Positions 57,401 to 64,000 of a DNA stretch of 64,000 nucleotides are shown piece after piece (the first letter of the stretch is position 1; each line of letters opens with the position of its first letter). The stretch lies in contig NC_080672.1 in the NCBI RefSeq assembly GCF_030247195.1, positions 310,194,627 to 310,258,626 on the forward strand, in the 5' to 3' direction. A program made the translations under genes and the position numbers. The notes under the pieces are model-generated. The model did not search any database and was not told the origin of the DNA. It worked only from the letters and a program-made list of their open reading frames with translations. The DNA is from Topomyia yanbarensis. Taxonomy: Eukaryota; Arthropoda; Insecta; Diptera; Culicidae.

Positions 57401-59082
57401 TAAGGTTGAAACCTCTATAATTGAAAAAAAGAAAGAAGAGACGTTATAATGAAAGCTATAAAATACCGAAATTTTCGAGATATTGTGAAATGCGAAACCA
57501 CTTGTGAATTATTTATCTATGTGCACATTCGAGTTCTCTTTAGTTTTTTTTCCATTCTATTTTGAATGACCAAAAATGTCATTAAAACGAATTCGGTTTT
57601 ATGAATGTTATTTTTGTCAACATTTTACTTCATAAAGTATAAAAAAGAGCGAACAAATATTTTCCCTTAACTTGTATCAACTAAGAATTTACGATTTCTA
57701 TGATAGGTATATTTTGGGGCCCAAAGAAGCTAAGATCATGAAATGTAATCAATGTTTAAAAAATACGATCTTATCAATCTAGCTAATTTCAGGCTCAGAG
57801 TTTTGGTAAGATGTTTTGAAGCAAACACAGCTATAGGTTATTTATTACCATTTCTTTTTTAAGCCTAATTAAAACATTCTAATTATCAAAGCTCTCCATA
57901 TTAAGGCAACAAAGATTTTTTGAATAAATTTAATAAATAAATTAATAAATAAAAATATATAATTGGGATAATGGCGTTTCTACGATAATTTTGATTATCC
58001 TATGTAATGCCTGATTCGAAAAATTGGCGTCAATGGTTGTACTCACATATTTCTGAGAATGTTCATTTTGCAGTTACATGTTGAAAATATAAAAGAATAT
58101 ACTATTCTTCTACTTGTTTTGGTGTTATACCGTCGTTCCTTGCAATGCGGCTAGGTTTTATTAGTTGGAGGACGAAAATATCGCTCAAAACCTCAGGTAT
58201 AAATGAAAAAATCGCGGTCCTTCTCGGAATACGAATATAGAATTCTTGAGAGGGGTTTCCAAATAAATAGCAGATGTCAACGCTAATATTTCTTACGTTT
58301 CCGCCAAAATTCATTTGAAATGAAAATTGGCTACTTCGATTTCAGATAATAATAAAAAAATAAATCTTTGAACATCTGTTGATTTCATTTTCGACTTTTC
58401 AGTTGTATTTTTTGTGTACGGTGTTAATGGCTATGACAGTATACCACTGCTATATAAAAATCAGCATATTTTGAATAATTGGGAACTTGTTGCTACCAAA
58501 TCCACCTACCAAATGTTCCAAACGACACAAAAGCCATAAAAAGTTAGTTTACGAAAAAAACTAAGCCAGTTTTACCCATCCACCATACCAGCCCCCAACA
58601 TTATGTAACGAACCCCCCAACTTACCCTCCAGAAATATCGCCACAGCTGCTTATCACTGGGATGGCTGGGTGTCCGAACGCCCTCGAACGGACCGAACCG
58701 GGTCCCGCGCGGTATCACACCGGTGCTCCATACGCCCTCGGTCTGCGAAAAATGAAATAGTGTACCAAAACAATGAGAAAAGCCTTACAAGGTAACCTCC
58801 TCCACCCACTGGAGTGGGAGAGACCTGACCGACCCGGACACCGGCCCAGTCGATCTGGCAAACACTTACCGTCGTCGTTGGCGTCGACAGCACTAGCGAG
58901 GGCTTCAGTGTCAAACTTCGGGGCAGAGTTTTCTCCGCCCGATTCGGGAAGCCTTTGTCGCAGGCTACATCCGGCACGATGTACACGGCCAGCCGCTCAA
59001 AATCCTCCTCTCGCATACGCGTTACGTCGTAGTCCTGCTGGACGTTCGGCGTCACGCTCCGGGGTGGTTGCGTTCCGGCCAT
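41932..59082 (-). CDS. Blimp-1: Blimp-1 / PRDM1-like PR-domain zinc-finger transcription factor
   Basis: A nuclear, DNA-binding transcriptional repressor family; in Drosophila Blimp-1 is an ecdysone-induced regulator of developmental timing. Joining four coding exons (59082-58870, 58742-58626, 44766-42537, 42476-41932) gives about 1034 residues with no stop. The PR/SET-type domain spans ~54-180: LPRSLTLK, then [45 protein letters not shown] and [15 protein letters not shown] long Ser/Pro-rich, low-complexity middle includes an acidic DSSDSESEH patch. [18 protein letters not shown] opens five C2H2-type fingers at ~697-833. The fifth is C2HC-like (YVCQGC, then HWKTTSC), as in PRDM1. The tail is Gln/Asn/Pro-rich and ends MIIECT. 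The start is the ATG in a good context (atcaccATGG); further 5' exons are likely. Confidence 0.93.
42537..44766 (-). CDS. Blimp-1: Blimp-1 large exon: PR-domain C-terminal half, linker, five zinc fingers
   Basis: The exon opens after the acceptor ccaacAG with [20 protein letters not shown], which continues RYFWR of the previous exon exactly where PRDM1 PR domains continue. It then runs through a 500-residue disordered linker to the fingers (first finger from 43014 leftwards, last ending near 42600). It closes at ATG|G before GTAAGT at 42536. Keeping all five fingers in one exon is a common arrangement. Confidence 0.93.
44767..46020. other. Blimp-1 intron, 3' part (gene orientation), unannotated
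   Basis: Intronic DNA next to the large exon. A small hairpin GTGGGTGT/ACACCCAC lies at 45429-45448. Nothing else was recognised. Confidence 0.5.
46021..46324. mobile_element. MITE with ~55-bp inverted ends, in Blimp-1 intron
   Basis: TTTCGGATT(cg)CCTCGTTAGT at the left pairs with TTTCGGATTTTCCTAGTCAG read from the right. Similarity continues through gtaactaaca, cttaatgctagttaga and atcca; ggtgctggtt recurs in both halves. 304 bp, no ORF. Confidence 0.75.
46741..46836. repeat. Short degenerate tandem repeat
   Basis: Five or six units of the form (t/g)(a)aaaggc(g/a)(a/t)(a)ttt or actttct run in tandem (aaaaggcggacttct, aaaaggcatactttct, gaaggcgaaatttc, aaaaggcaaactttg, gaaggcgaaatttcg). Confidence 0.5.
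46837..47890. other. Blimp-1 intron, unannotated
   Basis: No gene recognised. 47500-47720 contains repeated gctgagat/ttcggcaaaa words that may be the end of another MITE, but its partner end was not found. Confidence 0.4.
47891..48175 (+). repeat. Dispersed repeat, uninterrupted copy
   Basis: It runs from cacggtgtctttgtcgaaca through atcggcatct, ctttcatttgaaaataaaa, agaacaactttttattttaa and ctacaactttgtagaa to gcggggccc. The same series occurs inverted at 49627-50570, where a solo LTR splits it. This copy preserves the unfilled insertion site (aacaACTTTttatttt). Confidence 0.75.
48176..49626. other. Blimp-1 intron, unannotated
   Basis: AT-rich DNA between the two inverted repeat copies. ORFs (48551-48778, 49263-49526) show no motif. 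Confidence 0.45.
49627..50570 (-). repeat. Dispersed repeat, inverted copy split by a solo LTR
   Basis: Read on the minus strand, 50570-50440 corresponds to the first half of 47891-48175 (cacggtgtgtttgg, atcggcatcgctaaaac, ctttcatttgaaag, agaaca-acttt). 49871-49627 corresponds to the second half (acttttt-attttaaag, tacaactttgtagaa, gcacggggcc). The junction falls exactly at the duplicated AAAGT of the solo LTR. Confidence 0.75.
49867..50444. mobile_element. Solo LTR with 5-bp target duplication
   Basis: The 568-bp body 49872-50439 begins TGTTTCGTCAG and ends CGCAACA (TG...CA) and is flanked by AAAGT at 49867-49871 and 50440-50444. Internal features are two copies of ctaagcccggtgacgggtaa and two of aaagcccacgacgggt around 50067-50182. 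It lacks gag-pol or a second LTR, so it most likely arose by LTR-LTR recombination. Read on the minus strand it begins TGTTGCGGCAC. The true orientation is not settled, and neither is the family (BEL/Pao, copia or gypsy). Confidence 0.8.
50855..51960 (+). pseudogene. Dead Jockey-type LINE endonuclease region
   Basis: Islands read [20 protein letters not shown], then [14 protein letters not shown] (catalytic Glu), [50 protein letters not shown] and LFGDYNQQ (GD-N motif). They continue with [37 protein letters not shown] (D-HHP) and [19 protein letters not shown]. This is the order of a complete apurinic-type LINE endonuclease. Frameshifts and stops (for example near 51070 and 51118) break it at least six times. 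It fades after about 51960, before the reverse transcriptase. Preceding codons from about 50550 may be its ORF1 end. Confidence 0.75.
51961..52164. repeat. Half MITE end (GGGGCCATTCATAAATTATG)
   Basis: At 52029-52048 a single end matching the GGGACCATTCATAAATTACG family is present without its partner, so this is a truncated copy or a chance-preserved end. Confidence 0.4.
52165..52228 (-). repeat. Short tandem array related to the 13.6/15.5-kb arrays
   Basis: Four degenerate units are present: cattatacctaaaaacc, gttatgccgaatgtt, cattatgctaaatgc and ctttatgccaaatgacc. They share the CATTATGCC-AA core and spacing of the array at 15483-15591. Confidence 0.55.
52229..52687. other. Blimp-1 intron, unannotated
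   Basis: Contains ctggaacctccattttcgaacc at 52531-52552, matching in inverse the ggttcgtaaatggaggttcc at 39382-39401, so an unnamed dispersed repeat is shared between the two places. No gene. Confidence 0.45.
52688..52930. mobile_element. MITE of the GGGACCATTCATAAATTACG family, inverted copy
   Basis: The left end ggggaccattcataaattaa and the right end gcgttacgtaatttaaaaattgttcc are inverted. The interior (gacaagttgtgacatagg, gctagatcgttacgtaaa, ccaccgaagaaaa, gtgacaatttgttacatggg) is the reverse complement of 21615-21869. Confidence 0.8.
52950..53778. repeat. Satellite-like repeat, ~110-bp unit, locus 2
   Basis: Units contain atggcttcagacatcgatttctgtcgtctactcgtcaaccccattctgaaaatatcc with variants. 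Successive caacc-cat phrases are 110 bp apart (53631, 53741). Earlier units lie at about 53090-53280 and a fold-back element (53324-53545) is inserted between units. Same family as 38754-39290. Confidence 0.65.
53324..53545. mobile_element. Fold-back element, ~100-bp arms
   Basis: The left arm starts TGTTTTTCAACCGGGGGTGA and pairs with the complement of the right arm ending ggttgaaaaaca. Similarity continues through aattcacctcc, ggggtacgtcaga, attattccgg and aacttgttatcc, with few mismatches. The arms meet around a ~20-bp centre. Flanking ttatagaccaat / ttatggacaat may be an old imperfect target duplication. Confidence 0.85.
53780..54101. mobile_element. TA-flanked MITE, family A copy 3 (inverted)
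   Basis: 322 bp, starting GGGTTACTGTGCCCTAATTC and ending, when complemented, GGGTGGACGAGCCCTTATTC, with TA at 53778-53779 and 54102-54103. Internal words such as cccacccatttgaacac, ttagttagagcagtgtctgc and gtactcgacttttcg are the complement of those in 20241-20559. Confidence 0.8.
54102..57253. repeat. Blimp-1 intron; dispersed repeat at 54560-54750, otherwise unannotated
   Basis: 54560-54750 is a diverged direct copy of 7960-8140. The rest is AT-rich with no recognised gene. ggtaccgccggta-like words near 55436-55452 and 56904-56920 hint at another decayed repeat. Confidence 0.4.
57254..57448 (+). mobile_element. tRNA-derived SINE, copy 2, with 12-bp target duplication
   Basis: The body 57266-57436 has an A box-like TAGCGTAGTTGGT and an exact B box GGTTCGAGTCC (about 57321-57331), then cacatagggttagaaattttt and the hairpin-like body shared with copy 1, and an A-rich tail. 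Exact 12-bp direct repeats AGAGACGTTATA flank it (57254-57265, 57437-57448). Feilai-like by recall. It lies in the Blimp-1 intron, antisense to the gene. Confidence 0.88.
57449..58625. other. Blimp-1 intron, 5' part (gene orientation)
   Basis: AT-rich intronic DNA ending at the donor GTAAG (58625-58621 on the minus strand). No repeat or gene recognised; the ORF at 58102-58314 has no motif. Confidence 0.5.
58626..58742 (-). CDS. Blimp-1: Blimp-1 exon, central PR domain
   Basis: This 117-bp exon, between ttttcgcAG and GTAAG, encodes exactly 39 residues in phase 0: [20 protein letters not shown], then [25 protein letters not shown] and RYFWR are hallmarks of the PRDM1 PR domain. It is separated from the next exon by a 13,859-bp intron. 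Confidence 0.93.
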
Positions 59083-59091
59083 GGTGATTAG
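58870..59091 (-). CDS. Blimp-1: Blimp-1 exon with probable start codon
   Basis: The exon begins after a strong acceptor (long pyrimidine tract, then tttgcAG at 59092). The ATG is at 59082 within atcaccATGG and 71 codons follow: [16 protein letters not shown], then LPRSLTLK, ending TPTTT before GTAAGT. The three codons before the ATG are open, so an upstream coding exon extending the N-terminus is possible. The acceptor itself proves that at least one more 5' exon exists to the right, which was not identified. Confidence 0.88.
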
Positions 59092-61438
59092 CTGCAAATG
59101 GAATGGAGAAAGAAAAAAAAAGGTTAGAATTTTCCTTTGTTGTCTCAAGGTGAGAGCCGCCGTCAGGTTGTGTGACAACTTGAGAAGGACATGTCAGAAG
59201 GAAGGGATGGCAAAAAGGGGGCAAGGGATCGAGTCTTTGTAGTAGACTGGAGAAAATCAAGGTCAGCCGGAGGGATTATGCAATCGTGCTGTGCCGTGTC
59301 TCATTCCATGCATTCAGTGGCGCAGTGCATTTCCGTGCGCCTGTATGACGATAGCGGTGATGCCACACATGCACTGTACCCAGCACCCACCTCCACACTC
59401 CCTACCGAGCGTTAGTCAACAGTCCAATGGTATGGGAAAACTTTTCACTTAGCATGTTTAAAATCGCAAATTATCGATTTCCTCGGCTGTGATAGAATGG
59501 TTTTCAGTCTTCCACTGATTCTAGCTACAAGGCCAGTTCAAAGAAAGTGAGAAATCACCACCCCGGTAAAATCAGAATTGTTTTCCATCGAGCCCATACA
59601 CATGCACTTGCACATGCAGCAACTGTGAGGTAACACTTTTTCCGCTCCAGCAAATGAAAGTGAAATATCAAAGGTCGTGTAAGAAACGTAATGCCTTGCT
59701 GCACACAAATCGTCCTTCCGGGCTCAACATGAGAACGGAAAGGCCACAACAGCAGCAATCACACTCCCGTGCACCGTAGCCGTGTGACATTTTGATGTTT
59801 CTGATTCACCGATTGGCATTTAAACGCCCCAACTTATGCGAACTGCAGTGCGCCGAACAATAATAGGAAAAAGATCTTTGCTGCTTCGACGGTAATCTAT
59901 TACACAATCTGTTCCGAAAATCGAGGGTCGATTTTTATTAACACGCGCAACCTCGCTGGAGGATGTTATGATGTGACAACGATTGGCACAGCAGCAGCAG
60001 CAACCAAGTGCTTTCCAACGACGCTTTCGGTACAATCTGCACTGTGTGAAGCAGCATCCACTACGGAGATTATCATCATAGCATCCTGCTGTATGAACAT
60101 ACATAAATACGGGCGTGCTTCAGTAGCTTCATTCACACTCGTAGTCAGAGTAACGGTAGGTTCGTACGGGTTGGTTTGTTGTGCGCGGAAGGATGCCAGG
60201 GATAGAGCCGGAGAAGGAAAATCACAACCTTACTCAATATAGTCTACATTGGGGCGATTTGAGACTCAGGCTCTCTCGCTTTTTCGGTCGTGCTAACGCT
60301 TCCGCGTGTTGATGGTCGTCTGCTGTGTTGTTTATTACGTTGTGGGAGAGAGGTTGCTTTTTGCTCTTCGTTGCTTTCTCTCTCAGCTACAGAATTTTCT
60401 GGTATAGGGTCTGGTATTGGGGAGAGGTCAATCTTAACCTGTAGTAGGCTGTTCGACCGATTGACTGTGTTGCATTCGGAGTAGGGTGGTTATTTGGTTT
60501 GTGTTTTTGCATCTTGAAACATCATTTTTTTTAAATGTTATAAATTATATGTAACGTAAAAGTATGCAAACTACGATACCTTAATTTTGAATGGTATTCT
60601 CTATCTTTATCAAATACTTTAGGGACTATTGAAACATTTATGTGATATGCTTTTTAGCACATCTAGCTTAGAAATTAGTCAGAACGCTACATTCAAGCTT
60701 CTCTATCTCCACTGCTCTTCAACAGATTCTAAAAATTATATAATATGGATAACCTCAAGTGCGTAGATGATTGAAAATCGGTTAATATTGAGACAAGAAG
60801 ATAAATTTTTTGTAAGATAGGTTTTTATTCTACTAATAAAATATCCTAGATGTAGGTAATGCTAATATTCCGCCTGAACATCGTTTTGAAATGCATTTCA
60901 ATGGAACGCATAGCATAAAATTTTTTAAAAGCGATTTTTCTTCCTTCGTAAAAGCCTTACCTATTTCCCACTTAAGATACACTAATTTAAGTAATACCGA
61001 AGACATCAAATGACATAATTTAAACAAAGTACAAATCTTCTGTTCGGAAGAGTAAATTTTAGTCTTAATATTCTTAGTTTCAAATTTTTTAACAGCCGTA
61101 AATTAAGAATCTATAACGCCATTTTTGCTTGAAGCGAAACTGAGTCAGGTTCTAACCCCAGCTAGTGTCAGCGTTATTTGAAGTCCATTGAGCTGATAAT
61201 CGGTTGGGTTCTAATCTGAAATATACCAGACCACAGCTGTTTGAAGAGAACCTAAATCAGACACATCACAAATGTTTGTGTTTTTGTAGGTTCTCAACGT
61301 CCCAAGTCACGCCTAAACATGCTCTTACACATGCTCGACCGATATGCAGCCCAACAATCAACAGTCCAATAACTGGATAAAATCCAAACGTAGGAGGCGA
61401 TTGTATTTTCCGAAGCAGTTTCCATCATCACTATCGAA
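59092..61438. promoter_or_regulatory. Divergent intergenic/5' region between Blimp-1 and COX6A
   Basis: 2.35 kb separates the Blimp-1 start exon (minus) from the COX6A ATG (plus). 59100-60480 is markedly less AT-rich and repeat-poor, with a CAG run near 59986-60003, and may hold Blimp-1 5' exons and regulatory DNA. 60480-61150 is AT-rich. No TATA box or initiator could be assigned confidently to either gene. Confidence 0.4.
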
Positions 61439-61833
61439 ATGTCGCTAGCAAATCAAATTCTACGTCGCGTTATTTCCCAGTCCTTTGCACGTAATACCAG
61501 CACTGGCCCAGCGGCCGTTTCCGGACAAGAAGGTAAGAAAACTATCTTTCCGCTTCGACAAGTGCGAGTGCCGCCAATACATAATTTTTTGTTCCAGCTG
61601 GTCGTTCCAAATTATGGAAAAAACTTTCCTTATTTGTCGCTCTGCCAGCCGTCGGACTGTGCATGGTGAACACTTATTTGTCTCACCGGAAGGCCCACAA
61701 ACATGAGCGTCCGGAGTTTGTGCCGTACGAGTATTTGCACATTCGTCACAAACGTTTCCCATGGGGTGATGGGACCAAGAGCTTTTTCCACAATCCTCGA
61801 ATCAATCCCTTGCCGGATGGCTACGAGAAGTAG
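61439..61833 (+). CDS. COX6A: Cytochrome c oxidase subunit 6A, mitochondrial precursor
   Basis: A nuclear-encoded small subunit of respiratory complex IV in the mitochondrial inner membrane, homologous to Drosophila levy. Two exons, 61439-61532 and 61598-61833, are joined across a 65-bp GTAAG...TTCCAG intron (G|CT makes Ala) and give 109 residues. The N-terminus [20 protein letters not shown] is an Arg/Ser-rich, acid-free presequence. A single membrane span [19 protein letters not shown] covers about residues 41-59. The C-terminal domain carries the family signature: [20 protein letters not shown], then [19 protein letters not shown]. Length is normal for the insect protein. No damage is seen. 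It is divergent from Blimp-1 and could be nested in that gene's 5' intron. Confidence 0.96.
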
Positions 61834-61905
61834 GTCTATGTGTGGCCGAATGAGCAGTGATCATTATTTTTCCGATGATGTTTATTTAGTATTGAGATAA
61901 TGCAA

Positions 61906-61911
61906 AATAAA
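61906..61911 (+). terminator. Polyadenylation signal AATAAA for COX6A
   Basis: AATAAA lies 73 bp after the COX6A stop codon, followed by a T-rich stretch (about 61930-61945), a normal distance for a short insect 3' UTR. Confidence 0.75.
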
Positions 61912-62176
61912 AATGTTTAAAAATATTGATAGGTTATTTCGTTGTATTAAAAATAATCAGACCTTTCCGTAATTTTTGGATTTTGGCAAAGTAGAGTTTT
62001 TCCTAGGTGTAAGAAGGAATCCGGAACATGGTCAATCATGAAGGATTGATTTGTCAAATTAAATAAATTTACTATTGCTATCGATAATGCACGTAACATT
62101 AGCTCAAGATAGCAGTCTGTCTCACTCTGGTCGCTTAAATTTTGTTTATATTATTTATTTCAGCTAACAAGAATTC

Positions 62177-62298
62177 TTAATATATGTGTATTCTTGTTAT
62201 AAAATTGTAGTTCGACATCCTTTCTGTGCAAATTTGCACACATTTGCACAGAAAGGATGTCGAACTACAATTTTATAACAAGAATACACATATATTAA
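62177..62298. repeat. Perfect hairpin, 57-bp arms, 8-nt loop
   Basis: 62177-62233 (ttaatatatgtgtattcttg ... ctgtgcaaat) and 62242-62298 are exact reverse complements over 57 bp, separated by ttgcacac. The loop side also repeats tttgcaca. The arms contain ttataaaattgtagttcgac and no ORF. It lies about 340 bp downstream of the COX6A stop codon. Confidence 0.97.
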
Positions 62299-64000
62299 TG
62301 GTTCACTAAAATCTGACAGATCCTAGACTGGATAAAGTTATGCGAAAAATAGCAGAATCAAAATTTCTCAAATAGGCAACCAAAATTAGGTGAAATTACA
62401 ATGTCGATGAGAGATCTAATTGTTTGGCTTATACATAATATGTTCAAACCTTCGCCAAGCAGGTTTCTTAGGTTCTGCAATTGCCACGTATGATAATAAC
62501 CGACAACGAATGTAGTACCAGGAAATTACTTTTTATGGAGAATTTCACTAGTTGATCTGCGAAATAAGTAAAATCATTTAGCCAAACATAAAATAAACCG
62601 GTCTTAATGTGGATGTACAAATCCCGTCATACATGCAGCAGTTATACAATTAATCTAGTTCTACACAATCGCTATAAAACTGTGTTTATAGCAGCATGTA
62701 CGATGATATGTAAAAAGTTGTCTCAGTTTGCCCCGAGTATCAAATAATCAGCAGAAACATATTATATCAGCTATACACCCACCGCAGTGCACTCTGGAGC
62801 GCACGCCGTGATGAATTTATCTGAGCCTGCCACACATCATTAATGAGCAGGAGCGTGGTCGCACCCAACCACCCCTTCGCACGCGCACACTTGAAATCCG
62901 AAATAAAAAGAACGTTCAGCTTTTTCTGTAATGTGTGCTGATCATTGTATGCATGAAACTGGCACGCCTGTGCATCATTGGATGGAATGATCCCTGGCGG
63001 TAGTCATTGAATATATTCCAACCGAACAGTTTGAGCTGACACAATACATAGCGGCTACTACAAGGTCAGAAAGCAAACTGACGATTTTTTTTTCTTATGT
63101 ACCGTTTTTATAGGTGGCGAAGTTCATTGAATAACAAAAGGGCTGCTTGGTTGAATTGTACGGACAATCAGTGCAGATAATTACCACTTTACAATATACG
63201 TGCACATATTTCCGATCAGATAGTGCAAAAATTAAGCGATTTCGATCAGTACAACGGAAGTTATTCGCATTTGAAGACTGGGAAAATATCTTATCAGAAT
63301 TTTTTGAAAAGGTACCCTTATATTGAAACGTTTGAAGTATTCTACTTCAAAAATCGACGATAATATTGACATTTAAAGTTTTAAACGCGATTATTTTTAT
63401 AACAATACTACAGGCGACTTGATTAACCGATTTTAACGAACTAACCAGCAATGAAATTGTCGTTATTTCGGATTTTTTTTGTCCGAAAAGTTACTATCTT
63501 GAATATTTGTTAAACAGTTGCTCATAACAAAATGAAGTAAAAAATTGTTCTGGGCCTCCTTTTTGGTTGACAAAACCTCATATACTACTTTTAGTGCCTA
63601 ACAACATGCCGTCGATAAGAAAATGACCCGTAATTTCTAACTAAGTTTTTACATGCCGAACGTCGCCATTTACGGGTTTCAGGCAACGGATTACAGACTT
63701 AAACAGAATGCGTTATCGCGACCCCGCATGGACCAACATGTTTGCTGCAGTTTCCGTCGCATTATCGAACTGTACTGAATAGAAGCGAATTCTTTGAAAT
63801 TCAAAAAAAAGAAGAAGCAAAGAATAATTTTCCTAGCGGAAACAAAAATAGTCGCTGTGGAATATTGAGCCTAAATATTCGTGGTGGCGTAGACCGTCAA
63901 CGCTTGCGATTTAACCATAAATATAGACGGTACCGCGAACAAGAACTGAAAACAAAAAGAGTTAACTTCACGACTTTGCACCAATCCAAATAGTGACGAA
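62299..64000. other. Intergenic, no gene recognised
   Basis: 62770-62990 is less AT-rich (cgcacgcgcacacttg) and repeat-free, so it could be conserved non-coding DNA, but nothing shows function. The ORF running to the right edge (63742-63993, 83 codons) is Lys/Asn-rich without a recognisable motif. Confidence 0.4.

Noticed and set aside
58773..59087. 104-codon plus-strand ORF
   Set aside because: Antisense shadow of the Blimp-1 start exon and its flanking intron.
58654..59178. 174-codon continuous minus-strand ORF as a separate protein
   Set aside because: Its middle reads through an intron with a clear GTAAGT donor at 58869 and a cgcAG acceptor at 58743; the flanking parts are two Blimp-1 exons, the second used in a different frame.
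61460..61762. 100-codon ORF antisense to COX6A
   Set aside because: Spans the COX6A intron and both exons on the wrong strand; no motif.

Overview
The window looks like a repeat-choked autosomal segment of a culicine mosquito, most likely Aedes. Three lines of evidence point there. It encodes a dipteran-type Blimp-1 (PRDM1) transcription factor and a nuclear mitochondrial gene (COX6A). Its intact LINE resembles the Aedes Lian/LOA group, and it carries tRNA-derived SINEs of the Feilai kind. Introns are bounded by GT-AG, host DNA is AT-rich, and MITEs are very dense. No bacterial or viral operon structure is present. Species and family names rest on recall of motifs, not on a database search.

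Only two host genes are well supported. Blimp-1 lies on the minus strand, with recognised coding exons at 59082-58870, 58742-58626, 44766-42537 and 42476-41932. Together they give a 1034-residue model with an N-terminal PR/SET domain and five zinc fingers. A 13.9-kb intron splits the PR domain and is filled with transposon debris. COX6A lies on the plus strand (61439-61833, two exons, 109 residues), head-to-head with Blimp-1. The splice acceptor just upstream of the Blimp-1 ATG implies 5' exons further right, so COX6A may be nested in a Blimp-1 5' intron.

Layout. 0-9 kb: two copies of a 0.4-kb dispersed repeat, a dead Tc1/mariner transposase, an 0.8-kb array of a 17-bp unit, small MITEs and one SINE. 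9-17 kb: a broken Myb/SANT-like gene, a hAT-type MITE with a perfect 8-bp target duplication, two TA-flanked MITEs, and inverted tandem arrays of a 15-16-bp motif flanking a fold-back. 17.8-20.7 kb: the 3' part of an I-type LINE, itself interrupted by an opposite-strand LINE fragment and by a MITE. 20.7-22 kb: more MITEs and an 84-bp-arm palindrome. 24.5-29.7 kb: an apparently full-length LINE with an intact 1214-codon ORF, flanked by a perfect 101-bp direct repeat. 30-39 kb: dead ORF1, mariner transposase and reverse-transcriptase pieces. 41.9-59.1 kb: Blimp-1, with the intron holding MITEs, a solo LTR, a dead Jockey-like endonuclease, a satellite-like repeat and a SINE. 61.4-64 kb: COX6A, a perfect 57-bp-arm hairpin, then DNA without recognisable genes.

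The two host genes do not form a pathway. The most unusual signals are the 101-bp target duplication around the intact LINE, the two long near-perfect palindromes, a set of related tandem arrays sharing a GGCATAATGG/GGCCTAAT-like core at four loci, a solo LTR whose empty site is preserved in a nearby paralogous repeat, and a 60-bp in-frame, stop-free intron in Blimp-1.
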